Shown: positions 26,354 through 34,563, numbered from the stretch's first letter. The stretch: DNA of 44,879 bases from Lachnospiraceae bacterium UBA1766 (GCA_002314715.1 DCGY01000077.1:1-44879), one strand, 5' to 3'. A program made the numbers and translations. The notes: generated from the letters alone by a model not told the origin.

Positions 26354-27052
26354 ATGGATTCCTATATTTGTGTGGATTTGGAGACTACGGGACTAAATCC
26401 CAAACAGGATAAAATAATTGAAATCGGCGCATGCAAGGTGATTGACGGAATTGTTGTGGAGCGGTTTGAGACCTTTGTGAATCCCGAGAGGAAGCTGGAA
26501 GAACGCATTGTGGAACTAACCGGTATTCGGGATGAAGATTTGGAAAATGCTCCTACCATAGAGATGATTTTACCGCAGGTGTTGGCATTTTTGGAGGAAT
26601 GGCCTCTTTTGGGCCACAGTGTTTTGTTTGATTATTCCTTCTTGAAGAAAGCCTGTGTAAATCAAAAAATCCCCTTCGAAAGAAGAGGATTGGATACCTT
26701 GAAACTGGCCAGGAAATACTTGGCGGATTTGGAACACCGCTCGTTGGATTATCTGTGTGAATACTATAAAATACCCCATCATGCCCATCGGGCTTTGGCG
26801 GATGCGGAGGCAACCATTGCCGTGTATAATCTTTTGACGGAGCAGTTTTATGACGAAAAAGAGCCCCTTTTTACACCCCATTTGTTGCAATTTAATGTGA
26901 AAAGAGACTGTCCGGCCACCGCACACCAGAAGGAGCGATTATATAAGCTGTTAGATCTCCATAAGATTACACCGGAAATCGATGTAGAAAAAATGACCAA
27001 AAGCGAAGCTAGTCGTTATACAGATAAGATTCTTTTAACGTACGGACGATAA
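26354..27052 (+). CDS. DnaQ-like DEDDh 3'-5' exonuclease
   Basis: A 232-residue exonuclease of the DNA polymerase III epsilon/PolC-exo type. Exo I is CVDLETTGLNPKQDKIIEIG, Exo II includes LGHSVLFDYSFLK, and Exo III is HHAHRALADAEATIAVYNLL, giving the DEDDh residues. A ~60-residue C-terminal extension after the domain has no recognised motif. It is a stand-alone exonuclease, not fused to a polymerase or helicase. AAAGAGG precedes the ATG. Its 3' end overlaps the convergent membrane protein gene by 44 bases. Confidence 0.88.
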   Translation: MDSYICVDLETTGLNPKQDKIIEIGACKVIDGIVVERFETFVNPERKLEERIVELTGIRDEDLENAPTIEMILPQVLAFLEEWPLLGHSVLFDYSFLKKACVNQKIPFERRGLDTLKLARKYLADLEHRSLDYLCEYYKIPHHAHRALADAEATIAVYNLLTEQFYDEKEPLFTPHLLQFNVKRDCPATAHQKERLYKLLDLHKITPEIDVEKMTKSEASRYTDKILLTYGR

Positions 27053-27626
27053 CGTTTTTTTGGATGGTATTTAGGTGTGAGGCCTTCTCCACCAGCTCTT
27101 CCAGTTTGAAAGGATTTCCCTGCTTTCGGTAATACGCGGCCAGATCGTAATAGGTTTTGCTGATATCGCTGCCGATTTCCAGGGCGTATTCCAATACCGT
27201 TACCGCTTCCTCGGTCATAGACAGACGATTCAATTCATCGGCCCACTTTTGCAGGGTGCGCACCAGAACGGTGTAGTTTTGATCGTACTCGGAAAGAATT
27301 GTAAGATTTGCGGTACCATATTCCAATTTTAAATCGGTATTGCTCATGCCCGTCAGGTTTACAATCGGCTGAGTACTCAAGGACTGCAAGGTTTCCAAAC
27401 ACTCATTTATGACACTGTTGTCATTAACGCAGGAGGTGGGGAGCTTGTCCAGAGGGATGGTTACGTATGCCAGTTTATCCAAACTTTTCTTTCGGACGGA
27501 ATTGGCACGAAGCTCTTTGTCCCAGAAACTGTCTTCGATTTGTTTTTGTTTGTTTTTGCTGCTTCGGATTGCCAAATAGATGGATCCGGAAAAGAGGATT
27601 AAACTTGCCAAAACATAGAATTTCAT
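27009..27626 (-). CDS. Membrane-anchored helical-repeat protein of unknown function
   Basis: A 205-residue protein with one N-terminal membrane segment (YVLASLILFSGSIYLAI) and a soluble part with TPR-like helices near the C-terminus (RLSMTEEAVTVLEYALEIGS; KTYYDLAAYYRKQGNPFKLE). TPR repeats usually bind proteins. The specific role is unknown. The composition is natural and it has its own upstream region, so I take it as real. It is convergent with the exonuclease gene, overlapping by 44 bases. Confidence 0.7.
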   Translation of the reverse strand: MKFYVLASLILFSGSIYLAIRSSKNKQKQIEDSFWDKELRANSVRKKSLDKLAYVTIPLDKLPTSCVNDNSVINECLETLQSLSTQPIVNLTGMSNTDLKLEYGTANLTILSEYDQNYTVLVRTLQKWADELNRLSMTEEAVTVLEYALEIGSDISKTYYDLAAYYRKQGNPFKLEELVEKASHLNTIQKNVIVRTLKESYLYND

Positions 27627-27652
27627 ATATAATTCCTTTCAGAGTTTAGGAA

Positions 27653-27668
27653 AAAGCCATATGGCTTT
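27653..27668. promoter_or_regulatory. Perfect 16-bp palindrome upstream of the small membrane protein gene
   Basis: AAAGCCATATGGCTTT is a perfect palindrome that ends directly before the ribosome site AGGAGA of the 35-residue gene. It sits between divergent genes. It may be an operator or a leader hairpin that masks translation. Confidence 0.55.
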
Positions 27669-27680
27669 AGGAGAATGATT

Positions 27681-27788
27681 ATGATTAATATGCATAGTAA
27701 GAAAACCAAGAAGGTTATTTCTGCGGTTTTGATTATCTTTATCATTGTTGCTATGATAGTTCCAACTGTAGCATACTTTTTTGCTTAA
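27681..27788 (+). CDS. Small single-pass membrane protein (35 aa)
   Basis: A short reading frame with a strong ribosome site (AGGAGA, 6 bases before ATG). The product has a polar basic start (MINMHSKKTKKV) and one hydrophobic segment (ISAVLIIFIIVAMIVPTVAY) and ends FFA. Similar short proteins are common in Lachnospiraceae, with unknown function. It precedes the AIR synthase-like gene by 32 bases and may be co-transcribed with it. Confidence 0.65.
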   Translation: MINMHSKKTKKVISAVLIIFIIVAMIVPTVAYFFA

Positions 27789-27820
27789 TTCAATCCGGGT
27801 TGCGGAATGCGGGGATTTTA

Positions 27821-28846
27821 ATGAACACAGGGAAGATATCCGAAAGCGTTTTGAAACGTTCGGTGCTGAAACAACTGAAAACCAAAAGAAGTGAAGTGAT
27901 TGCAGGTGCAGGCTTTGGGGAAGACTGCGCTTTTTTTCAAATTTCCGGGGATGAGTTGTTGGTAAGCTGTGTGCAGGAATGGATAGCAAATCCGGCAGAC
28001 AAGGAAGAGGAATGGTTTCGCGGGATTGCCAATACCGTCACGAAGGCTGTAAATAATCTGGCCTGTGCCGGTGCGGAGGCTTTCGCGGCAATGCCGGTAC
28101 TGATTTTGCCCAAAGAAGCAGAAGAGTCTTTTTTAAAACAACTGGTAGCAGTGTTGGAGAAAAACTGCAAGGAGCAGCATATCCAGATAAGCGGCGGACA
28201 GACAACCGTAAATCAGGCAATCCAACAAATCGTTTTGACCATAACGGTATATGGAAAAGTATCCGGGGAGAAAAAGTATCGAACCCAAAATGCCAAGCCC
28301 AATCAGGATGTGATAATCACAAAATGGATTGGACTGGAGGGTACGGCAATTCTGGCCAGACGACATGAGGAAAGCCTGTGTACCCGTTATCCGGCCCATT
28401 TGATTCATGGGGCAATGGACTTTGATCGATATCTATCCATTGTACCGGAGGCCGCAACCGCGGGTAAGTCCGACGTTTCCGCAATGCATGACATGTCCCG
28501 GGGAGGTGTGTTCGGAGCACTTTGGGAGATGGCAGAGAGCGCCGGCGTTGGACTCCAAATTGATATGAAAAAAATTCCCTTAAAGCAGGAAACTGTGGAA
28601 GTGTGTGAGCATTTGGGTGTGAATCCCTATGAGCTTTTGTCCGGTGGAAGTCTGATTTTGACAACAGACGATGGAGAAAAGCTGGTGGAGGAGCTGGCCA
28701 AAGAGCAGATTTTTGCGGTTGTTGTGGGAAAGACCACAGACAAAAAGGAAAGGGTGCTGTACAACGGAGAAGAAATTCGTTTTATGGACAGACCCAGAGG
28801 GGATGAAATAGATCGTTATTCAGAGAGAAAGGACGAAGAAAAATGA
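27821..28846 (+). CDS. AIR synthase-related protein (HypE/ThiL-like)
   Basis: A 341-residue protein with the two-domain PurM/HypE/ThiL fold. The N-terminal half has GAGFGEDCAFF and the metal/ATP-binding Gly-Asp pattern, and the C-terminal half has DMSRGGVFGALWEMAESAGVG and NPYELLSGGSLILTT. These enzymes use ATP on diverse small molecules or carbamoyl groups. No hyp or thi genes are nearby, so the substrate is not known. Its stop overlaps the Lrp-like gene start (ATGA), and the operon continues to an aminotransferase, so a link to amino acid metabolism is possible. GGGG precedes the ATG. Confidence 0.8.
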   Translation: MNTGKISESVLKRSVLKQLKTKRSEVIAGAGFGEDCAFFQISGDELLVSCVQEWIANPADKEEEWFRGIANTVTKAVNNLACAGAEAFAAMPVLILPKEAEESFLKQLVAVLEKNCKEQHIQISGGQTTVNQAIQQIVLTITVYGKVSGEKKYRTQNAKPNQDVIITKWIGLEGTAILARRHEESLCTRYPAHLIHGAMDFDRYLSIVPEAATAGKSDVSAMHDMSRGGVFGALWEMAESAGVGLQIDMKKIPLKQETVEVCEHLGVNPYELLSGGSLILTTDDGEKLVEELAKEQIFAVVVGKTTDKKERVLYNGEEIRFMDRPRGDEIDRYSERKDEEK

Positions 28847-29322
28847 GAGAAGAATTATTGGCATTAATTGAAAAAAACAGCCGTTTGGGCATAAATGAAA
28901 TCGCGGTACTCTTGGGAAAGGATGAAATTTCCGTGGCAAATGAAATCGCTGCATTGGAAGCAGAGGGAGTGATTTGCGGATATGCGACTTTGATTAACTG
29001 GGAGAAGACCAATGTGGATAAGGTTACCGCGCTGATTGAGGTTCGTGTGACTCCCCAGAGAGGACAGGGCTTTGATTCTATCGCAGAGCGTATTTTGCAG
29101 TATCCTGAGGTACAGAGTGTTTATTTGATTTCCGGTGGATATGATTTGATGTTGATTTTGGAAGGAAAAACCTTAAAGGAGGTTTCCAACTTTGTATCCT
29201 ACAAGCTTTCTACCCTGGAGTCCGTCCTTAGTACAGCAACCCATTTCATCTTAAAGAAATACAAGGATTTCGGTACGGTGTTTAATTCCAATAATGAAGA
29301 TGAAAGGGAGATGATTGTATGA
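28843..29322 (+). CDS. Lrp/AsnC-family transcription regulator
   Basis: A 159-residue regulator. The N-terminal winged helix-turn-helix is LLALIEKNSRLGINEIAVLL, with recognition around DEISVANEIAALEAEGVICG. The C-terminal RAM domain (about 60-140) has KVTALIEVRVTPQRGQGFD and VYLISGGYDLMLILEG and binds effector amino acids or other small ligands. It lies between the AIR synthase-like and aminotransferase genes, with ATGA overlaps at both ends, so it is translated with them. It probably regulates this or related operons. Confidence 0.88.
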   Translation: MREELLALIEKNSRLGINEIAVLLGKDEISVANEIAALEAEGVICGYATLINWEKTNVDKVTALIEVRVTPQRGQGFDSIAERILQYPEVQSVYLISGGYDLMLILEGKTLKEVSNFVSYKLSTLESVLSTATHFILKKYKDFGTVFNSNNEDEREMIV

Positions 29323-30491
29323 GAAACCCTTTAGCAGACAAGGTTGTTGACATCAAGCCCTCCGGTATTCGTAAATTTTTTGACGTGGTAAGCGAAATGA
29401 AGGATGCGATTTCCCTGGGCGTTGGTGAACCAAACTTTGATACACCATGGCATATTCGCGAGGAGGGAATTGGTTCCTTACAAAAAGGAAAGACCTATTA
29501 CACCTCCAATGCCGGATTAAAAGAATTAAAAACAGAAATATGTAATTATATATCCAGAACCCAAAATATCCAGTATGACGCAATTACGGAGGTTTTGGTT
29601 ACCGTAGGAGGATCCGAGGCAATTGATATGGGACTTCGTGCCATGATTAATCCCGGGGATGAAGTGCTGATTCCTCAGCCCAGCTACGTATCCTACGAGC
29701 CCTGTGCGATTTTAGCAGGCGCCAAGCCGGTAATTATTAACCTGAAGGCGGAAAATGAATTCCGTTTGACTGCGCAGGAATTGGAAGAAGCCATTACGGA
29801 GAAAACCAAGATTTTGATTTTGCCCTTCCCCAATAATCCTACCGGTGCCATTATGGAACGTTCGGATTTGGAAGCAATTCGTGAGGTTATTTTAAAACAT
29901 GACATCTATGTCATGTCTGATGAAATTTACAGTGAATTGACTTATAAGGGAAAGCATGTTTCCATTGCCAGTCTTCCGGGTATGCAGGAAAGAACCATTT
30001 TGATTAACGGTTTCTCCAAGGCGTATGCCATGACCGGCTGGAGACTTGGATATGCTTGTGGTCCCAAGAATATTATTGGACAGATGACCAAGATTCACCA
30101 GTTTGCCATTATGTGTGCTCCTACTACCAGCCAGTATGCTGCGGTAGAGGCATTAAAGAATGGCGATCCGGATGTAGAGATGATGCGTAATGAGTACAAT
30201 CAGAGAAGAAGATTTCTGATGAATGCTTTCCGGGAGATGAAGCTGGAGTGCTTTGAGCCTTATGGTGCATTCTATGTGTTCCCCTGTATCAAGGAGTTTG
30301 GCATGACCAGTGACGAGTTTGCCACCAGATTCCTGGAAGAGGAGAAAGTGGCTGCTGTACCCGGCACAGCTTTCGGTGATTGCGGAGAAGGCTTCCTGCG
30401 TATCTCCTATGCATATTCCTTGGAACGATTGAAAGAAGCAATGGAGCGTATGGCTCGTTTCGTAAACAAATTAAGGGAAGAACAGAAATAA
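29319..30491 (+). CDS. PLP-dependent class I/II aminotransferase
   Basis: A 390-residue fold-type I aminotransferase of the AspC/PatA group. The PLP lysine is in INGFSKAYAMTGWRLGYACG. The LPFPNNPTGAIM and VMSDEIYSELTY blocks carry the Asn and Asp that contact the cofactor, and the arginine near LRISYAYS binds the substrate carboxylate. The substrate cannot be told from sequence. It is coupled to the Lrp-like gene by ATGA and to trmL by TAATG, which points to one regulated operon. Confidence 0.93.
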   Translation: MRNPLADKVVDIKPSGIRKFFDVVSEMKDAISLGVGEPNFDTPWHIREEGIGSLQKGKTYYTSNAGLKELKTEICNYISRTQNIQYDAITEVLVTVGGSEAIDMGLRAMINPGDEVLIPQPSYVSYEPCAILAGAKPVIINLKAENEFRLTAQELEEAITEKTKILILPFPNNPTGAIMERSDLEAIREVILKHDIYVMSDEIYSELTYKGKHVSIASLPGMQERTILINGFSKAYAMTGWRLGYACGPKNIIGQMTKIHQFAIMCAPTTSQYAAVEALKNGDPDVEMMRNEYNQRRRFLMNAFREMKLECFEPYGAFYVFPCIKEFGMTSDEFATRFLEEEKVAAVPGTAFGDCGEGFLRISYAYSLERLKEAMERMARFVNKLREEQK

Positions 30492-30985
30492 TGAACATTA
30501 TACTTCATCAGCCGGAGATTCCGGCAAATACCGGTAATATCGGACGTACCTGCGTGGCTACCGGCACCAGTCTTCATTTGATTGAGCCTTTGGGTTTTCG
30601 ATTGACGGAGAAGGATTTGAAAAGAGCCGGAATGGATTATTGGGAGCATTTGGATGTTCATCGCTATATGAACTTTGAGGAATTTTTGTCCATGCATCCC
30701 CGTGCCAAGATATGGATGGCTACCACAAAGGCGAAGCATTCCTATACAGAGGTGGAATTCGGACCGGATGATTTTATCATGTTTGGCAAGGAAAGTGCCG
30801 GAATTCCGGAAGAGATTTTGGTAGAGAATGAAGAAACCTGTATTCGTATTCCTATGTTGCCTCAAATTCGGTCCTTGAATTTGTCCAACAGCGTAGCCAT
30901 TGTTTTGTATGAAGCGCTTCGCCAAAACAATTTTAACGGAATGGAAACCGCAGGTGAGTTGCACCGCTTACATTGGAAAGAATAA
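30491..30985 (+). CDS. trmL: tRNA (cytidine/uridine-2'-O-)-methyltransferase TrmL
   Basis: A 164-residue SPOUT enzyme that methylates the ribose at position 34 of tRNA-Leu isoacceptors. Motifs are HQPEIPANTGNIGRTCVATG, MFGKESAGIPEEIL and IRIPMLPQIRSLNLSNSVAI, the knot region that binds SAM. The ATG overlaps the aminotransferase stop (TAATG). The longer frame from 30380 would run far into that gene and is rejected. A terminator follows. Confidence 0.93.
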   Translation: MNIILHQPEIPANTGNIGRTCVATGTSLHLIEPLGFRLTEKDLKRAGMDYWEHLDVHRYMNFEEFLSMHPRAKIWMATTKAKHSYTEVEFGPDDFIMFGKESAGIPEEILVENEETCIRIPMLPQIRSLNLSNSVAIVLYEALRQNNFNGMETAGELHRLHWKE

Positions 30986-31001
30986 ACGGATAAAAAAGAT
31001 T

Positions 31002-31036
31002 AGGGCTATCTATTCAACCAGATAGCCCTTGTTTTT
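31002..31036. terminator. Bidirectional terminator between trmL and niaR
   Basis: AGGGCTATCT and AGATAGCCCT form a perfect 10-bp stem with an 8-base loop. It is followed by TGTTTTTT on the plus strand and by a T-rich run on the minus strand. The hairpin overlaps the last codons of the minus-strand gene. Confidence 0.9.
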
Positions 31037-31534
31037 TAATTCTTCTTTAATTAACTTCATAGCCTTTTCGGAGGGTGCCTGAATGGTATGGTAATGACAG
31101 CCTTCCGTTAGTTCTTTTAAGGGCTTGGAGGTGCTTTGATTCATCTTTTTGACGAATTCCTCTGCGTCCCGTTTCGTATTGATGACCAGATCCACGCGAA
31201 TCTGTCCGTACAAATCGTGGTCGATGGATACGTCCAGCATGGAACCGCCGTAATCCAGAATGGTTTGCATTTCATCCAGTGTTTCATTGCCTTCGTGCCG
31301 AACCATAATAACAGAAGTGCAGAGATTATTTTTTTCCGCAGGCTGAAATAAAAGATAGCCTTTGTTAGTGGAAAGAATATCCCGGTTGTTGGCTCGAAGC
31401 AGGGCGATATCCTGTACAATAATCTGCCGGCTGACCCCTAACTTTTTTGCCAGTTCGGTTCCGCTGACGGGAGAAGTACAGATTGACAGATATTCATATA
31501 TTCTTTTTCTGCGTGAAGCGCCATCCATATTCAT
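31010..31534 (-). CDS. niaR: Niacin-responsive repressor NiaR (HTH + 3H domain)
   Basis: A 174-residue repressor of NAD biosynthesis and niacin uptake genes that uses nicotinic acid as co-repressor. The N-terminal HTH (SGTELAKKLGVSRQIIVQDI) is followed by the 3H domain. The conserved histidines are in VRHEGNETLDEM, SIDHDLYGQI and GCHYHTIQAP and are expected to bind metal. The length fits the family. No NAD gene is adjacent, so the target genes lie elsewhere. GAGG is 9 bases before the ATG. Confidence 0.88.
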   Translation of the reverse strand: MNMDGASRRKRIYEYLSICTSPVSGTELAKKLGVSRQIIVQDIALLRANNRDILSTNKGYLLFQPAEKNNLCTSVIMVRHEGNETLDEMQTILDYGGSMLDVSIDHDLYGQIRVDLVINTKRDAEEFVKKMNQSTSKPLKELTEGCHYHTIQAPSEKAMKLIKEELKNKGYLVE

Positions 31535-31560
31535 TGATCGATCCTCACATTTTTATTGAT

Positions 31561-32229
31561 TTATTTGCTGCCGTGGGTCGCTTTCAAACGTGCCCGTTCT
31601 TTTTTGACAATATAGCTGTCCAACCCGTTGATTTTTTGGTTTAGACGGCAGCCGTATACGATACGTCCGTTTTCTAATTCTTCAATTCGCACGATAATAC
31701 CGTAAAGATGGAAATTAAAGTATTCCCCACTCTCTTCAAGGTGGTCGTTTAATACCACGTGAAGAACCTGATTTTCGTGAAAGTTGGTTTCGTCTGCAAT
31801 ACAGCTGACAGAAAAACCGGTGACACTTACATCTTTCAGAATGGCATCCTTTGCGGATTTATTGGTGCCGCACTGAACCGTAGTGCCGGTGCCTACATAA
31901 CAACGGAAGGCTTCGCGACGATTGTATACCTTGGACTGTGCCAGAGAGGTGATGCTGTAGCATACGGTATTATCCGGCTTTTTGACCAAAGTGATGGTGA
32001 CATTCTTAAATAATTGCGGGGCGTCATTTTCCGGCTGGGTCAGTAAGTTGACCATGAGACCCTTGGCATGAAAGGATATCACCTTTTCGTCCTTTCTTAC
32101 CACATCAGCCAGAATCAAGTGTTTTTTGGGGTAGCTTTCCTGGGCAATTGACTCAAATTCAAACCGTTCTGTTCCCAACATTGTAATCAGAGTCAGCTTG
32201 GCACCGGGGACGATTTCATCTATCCACAT
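31561..32229 (-). CDS. PilZ-domain c-di-GMP receptor (YcgR-like)
   Basis: A 222-residue protein with a YcgR-type N-terminal beta domain (PilZN) and a C-terminal PilZ domain. The c-di-GMP contacts are visible as NRREAFR (RxxxR) and DVSVTGFSV (DxSxxG). In motile Firmicutes such proteins act as flagellar brakes or motility regulators. It follows niaR on the same strand with a 26-base gap, but the roles are not obviously related. It may act on the flagella or the Tad pili encoded in this window, which is inference. Confidence 0.85.
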   Translation of the reverse strand: MWIDEIVPGAKLTLITMLGTERFEFESIAQESYPKKHLILADVVRKDEKVISFHAKGLMVNLLTQPENDAPQLFKNVTITLVKKPDNTVCYSITSLAQSKVYNRREAFRCYVGTGTTVQCGTNKSAKDAILKDVSVTGFSVSCIADETNFHENQVLHVVLNDHLEESGEYFNFHLYGIIVRIEELENGRIVYGCRLNQKINGLDSYIVKKERARLKATHGSK

Positions 32230-32419
32230 GGCCTTGATTTCCTTCCTTGCAGTAAATTAGCATAATACACTAATCTATATAATAACATAATCCCTTGTAA
32301 AATGATAGTTTTTCTCAAAAAAATCATTGTGGCAAAGGTCAGGCAGTTATGATATACTATCCGTGAAAATATATTTGATTGCCCTATGAATTGAATGTAT
32401 TTGAAAGGATATTTGCAAT

Positions 32420-33094
32420 ATGAGAATTGAACGCGTAGACGACAAAACAGTGAAGTGCTTTATTTCCAATGAGGAATTAAGTGAGCACAAAGTAAATTAT
32501 AGCGATTTTTTGACCAGAACCGACAAGGCCAGAGAAATGGTACATGAAATTATGGAGCAGGCGAAGGAAGAGGTGGGATATACTCCGCCCAAGTTTGCTT
32601 TTGATTTGCAGATTATGGTACTGCCGGAGCAGGGTCTTTTATTGACCTTTTCCGAAAAGGATCCCCTGGAGGGAAAAGACGGAAGCAATCTGCTGGAATA
32701 TTTAAAAGAGATGCAGAAATTCGCTACACAGGGTGCGGCATCGAAGGAAGAGAAAAACGAAAAAACAGAAGAAAAGGCCCGAAAGGAAGAGCCTCAGGCG
32801 AAGCCGGATAAAGCAATTTTTTGTTTCTCAAGTATTGGCGACATTATGGAATTTGCCCAAATGCTTCCGAAGAATTTACGAGTGGAAAGCAAACTGTATG
32901 CAGAGAAGGATATGTATTATCTCTATTTAGCCAAGGGTGGTGCCTCCTATGAGCGCTACAGCAGAGCCTGCATTCAGGCAATGGAGTTTTCCGCAAGCTT
33001 TGGTGCCAACGAAAATCAGATGCTTTTCCTGAAAGAGCATGCGGAATGTCTGATTGAAGAGCAGGCAATCAAAAAGCTCCGTCCTACCAGGTAG
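32420..33094 (+). CDS. mecA: MecA-like adaptor protein
   Basis: A 224-residue protein with the MecA architecture: an N-terminal substrate-binding domain (MRIERVDDKTVKCFISNEEL), a charged linker of Glu/Lys at ~108-130, and a C-terminal domain that binds ClpC (AIFCFSSIGDIMEFAQMLP). MecA delivers proteins to the ClpCP protease. No competence genes are present here. The 190-base upstream region to the PilZ gene is likely a divergent promoter region, without a clear strong box. AAAGGA precedes the ATG. It overlaps the convergent synthase gene by 11 bases. Confidence 0.85.
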   Translation: MRIERVDDKTVKCFISNEELSEHKVNYSDFLTRTDKAREMVHEIMEQAKEEVGYTPPKFAFDLQIMVLPEQGLLLTFSEKDPLEGKDGSNLLEYLKEMQKFATQGAASKEEKNEKTEEKARKEEPQAKPDKAIFCFSSIGDIMEFAQMLPKNLRVESKLYAEKDMYYLYLAKGGASYERYSRACIQAMEFSASFGANENQMLFLKEHAECLIEEQAIKKLRPTR

Positions 33095-33980
33095 GAAAGA
33101 GCTTGTGCATATCCTCGGGAAGAGGAGCCGTAAATTCCATGGGTTGTCCGGTCATGGGATGGACGAACGCCAGGCGATAGGAATGGAGAGCCTGACGGGA
33201 CATGTCGGCATTATCCGGATTATACAGGTAATCTCCAATAAGGGGATAGCCCAGATATTTCATATGGACACGAATCTGGTGGGTACGGCCGGTTTCCAAT
33301 TTCAGGGAAATCAGGCTGTACCCATTTTCTTCTTTTAAGACGCTGTAATGAGTAAGAGCATGCTCTCCTTTTTCGAAATCGACCTGCCGTTCAATGATGG
33401 AGCCTTCCTTTCGGGCTATGGGGGCGTCAATGCTTCCGCTTTTTTGGGGGAGTGTCCCCTTGACAATGGCCAGGTATTCCCGGGATAAGGTTTTCTTTTC
33501 GGAAACCATGGTCCCCAGAATGCCGGCACTGACAGAGTGCTTCGCCACAATGGTCAGGCCGGAAGTATCTTTATCCAGGCGATTGATGCAGCGAAAGACG
33601 AAGGGGATGCATTGGGCCTGATAATGCCAAGCCAGAGCATTGGCCAGGGAGTGATCGTAATGATTTTGGGAGGGGTGAATGGGTAACCCGGCCGGTTTAT
33701 TTAAAACCAGAATATCCGGGTCCTCGTATACAATCTGTAACGGATATTCCACCGGCACGATATTGGGGGAGCTTTCGTTTTCCACAATGTGTACCGTAAG
33801 CAGGTCATCTGTGGATAACCGATCATTCATCCGCTCCGGTATGTGGTTGACTTTTATACAACCGGTTGTATTTTTCAGCCGGATCAAATTTTGCGTCGAA
33901 TAACCTTTGCTCTTTAGAAAATCTTTGACGGATATGGGGCTTTGGTCTGAGGTAATACGGTAATCGATGGTGCGTTCCAT
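33084..33980 (-). CDS. RluD-family pseudouridine synthase
   Basis: A 298-residue enzyme with an N-terminal S4-like region (SVKDFLKSKGYSTQNLIRLK) and a pseudouridine synthase domain. Catalytic Asp is in INRLDKDTSGLTIVAKH, and other motifs are ILVLNKPAGLPIHPSQ and LETGRTHQIRVHMKYLGYPL. It probably modifies rRNA or tRNA, but the site cannot be predicted. It is the second RluA/RluD-type enzyme in the window, and unlike the one at 23271 it has the S4-like domain. Confidence 0.9.
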   Translation of the reverse strand: MERTIDYRITSDQSPISVKDFLKSKGYSTQNLIRLKNTTGCIKVNHIPERMNDRLSTDDLLTVHIVENESSPNIVPVEYPLQIVYEDPDILVLNKPAGLPIHPSQNHYDHSLANALAWHYQAQCIPFVFRCINRLDKDTSGLTIVAKHSVSAGILGTMVSEKKTLSREYLAIVKGTLPQKSGSIDAPIARKEGSIIERQVDFEKGEHALTHYSVLKEENGYSLISLKLETGRTHQIRVHMKYLGYPLIGDYLYNPDNADMSRQALHSYRLAFVHPMTGQPMEFTAPLPEDMHKLFPTW

Positions 33981-34048
33981 GAGAATCCCTGTCCTTTTAA
34001 ATAATTGCCCCTATTGTAACATAGTGGAAAGGGCTTCGGAAGAAAAAC

Positions 34049-34077
34049 TTGACAAACCGGAGGGGGATGCTTACAAT
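34049..34077 (+). promoter_or_regulatory. Promoter of the proS T-box transcript
   Basis: TTGACA and TACAAT are separated by exactly 17 bases. Transcription should start near 34084 and include the T-box leader. Confidence 0.88.
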
Positions 34078-34083
34078 TTAGTA

Positions 34084-34320
34084 CAGAATATAGGTGTTGA
34101 AGAGGGTTAGTACATTTTTGTAGCATCTCCAGAGAAGAAACCGTATGCTGAGAGGTTTCGATGTGAAGGATTTGGAACCTGCCTTGGAGCCATTGCGCGA
34201 TGCGAATGCAGAAGCGCAACGTTTATCCACGTTAGCGATAAAAAAGCAGGATGCATGTGCATCAATTAGGGTGGTACCGCCGAGCCTTCGGTCCCTTATT
34301 CAGGGATCCGAAGGCTTTTG
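34084..34320 (+). ncRNA. T-box leader (proline-specific) of proS
   Basis: The conserved T-box sequence AGGGTGGTACCGC lies at 34268-34280. It is followed by a terminator stem (AGCCTTCGG...TCCCT with its complement, one bulge, 34282-34316) and TTTTG. The Stem I region upstream has GGAACCTGCC with a CCT triplet at 34178-34180, a plausible proline specifier. Uncharged tRNA-Pro would stabilise the antiterminator and allow proS expression. The family is certain from the T-box motif; the specifier choice is inference, supported by the downstream gene. Confidence 0.9.
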
Positions 34321-34328
34321 TAGTGAGG

Positions 34329-34526
34329 GAACGAAAACAAGCGGCTGCGAAGCAGACATTTGTTTTCGCCCGAACGTACATGAAACAAACGCAGAAGTCG
34401 CGAAGCGACGGCACTGCGAAGCAGTGAGCGTTTGTGAATGGAAAAACAGGCGACGGCACTGCGAAGCAGTGGGCGTTTGTGAATGAAAAGAACGAAAACA
34501 AGCGGCTGCGAAGCAGAAGTCGCGAA
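34329..34526 (+). repeat. Array of short GAA-loop hairpins in the proS leader
   Basis: Between the T-box terminator and the proS RBS lie five small hairpins with the same GAA loop: CTGC-GAA-GCAG at 34345 and 34506, GTCGC-GAA-GCGAC at 34397, and CACTGC-GAA-GCAGTG at 34412 and 34457. Larger stems enclose some of them: CGAAAACAA/TTGTTTTCG (34332-34368) and ACAAACGC/GCGTTTGT (34385-34435). A 36-base unit is repeated at 34405 and 34450 with one mismatch, and a 28-base unit at 34329 and 34490 is identical. No coding potential is credible. The function is unknown. Confidence 0.85.
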
Positions 34527-34563
34527 GTAGGAAAAGATTTATTCATAGGAAAGAGGAAAAAAG

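Noticed and set aside
27037..27058. Possible terminator after the DnaQ-like exonuclease gene
   Set aside because: The stem AACGT/ACGTT is just 5 bp with a 10-base loop; the T-run alone is not enough.
34145..34486. Open frame of 113 residues across the T-box leader
   Set aside because: It runs through the conserved T-box motif, terminator stem and hairpin repeats; the codon content reflects RNA structure, and no ribosome site is present.
34391..34526. Short repeated units that might suggest a CRISPR array
   Set aside because: Repeats are few, irregularly spaced, nested as hairpins, with no unique spacers of uniform length and no cas genes nearby.
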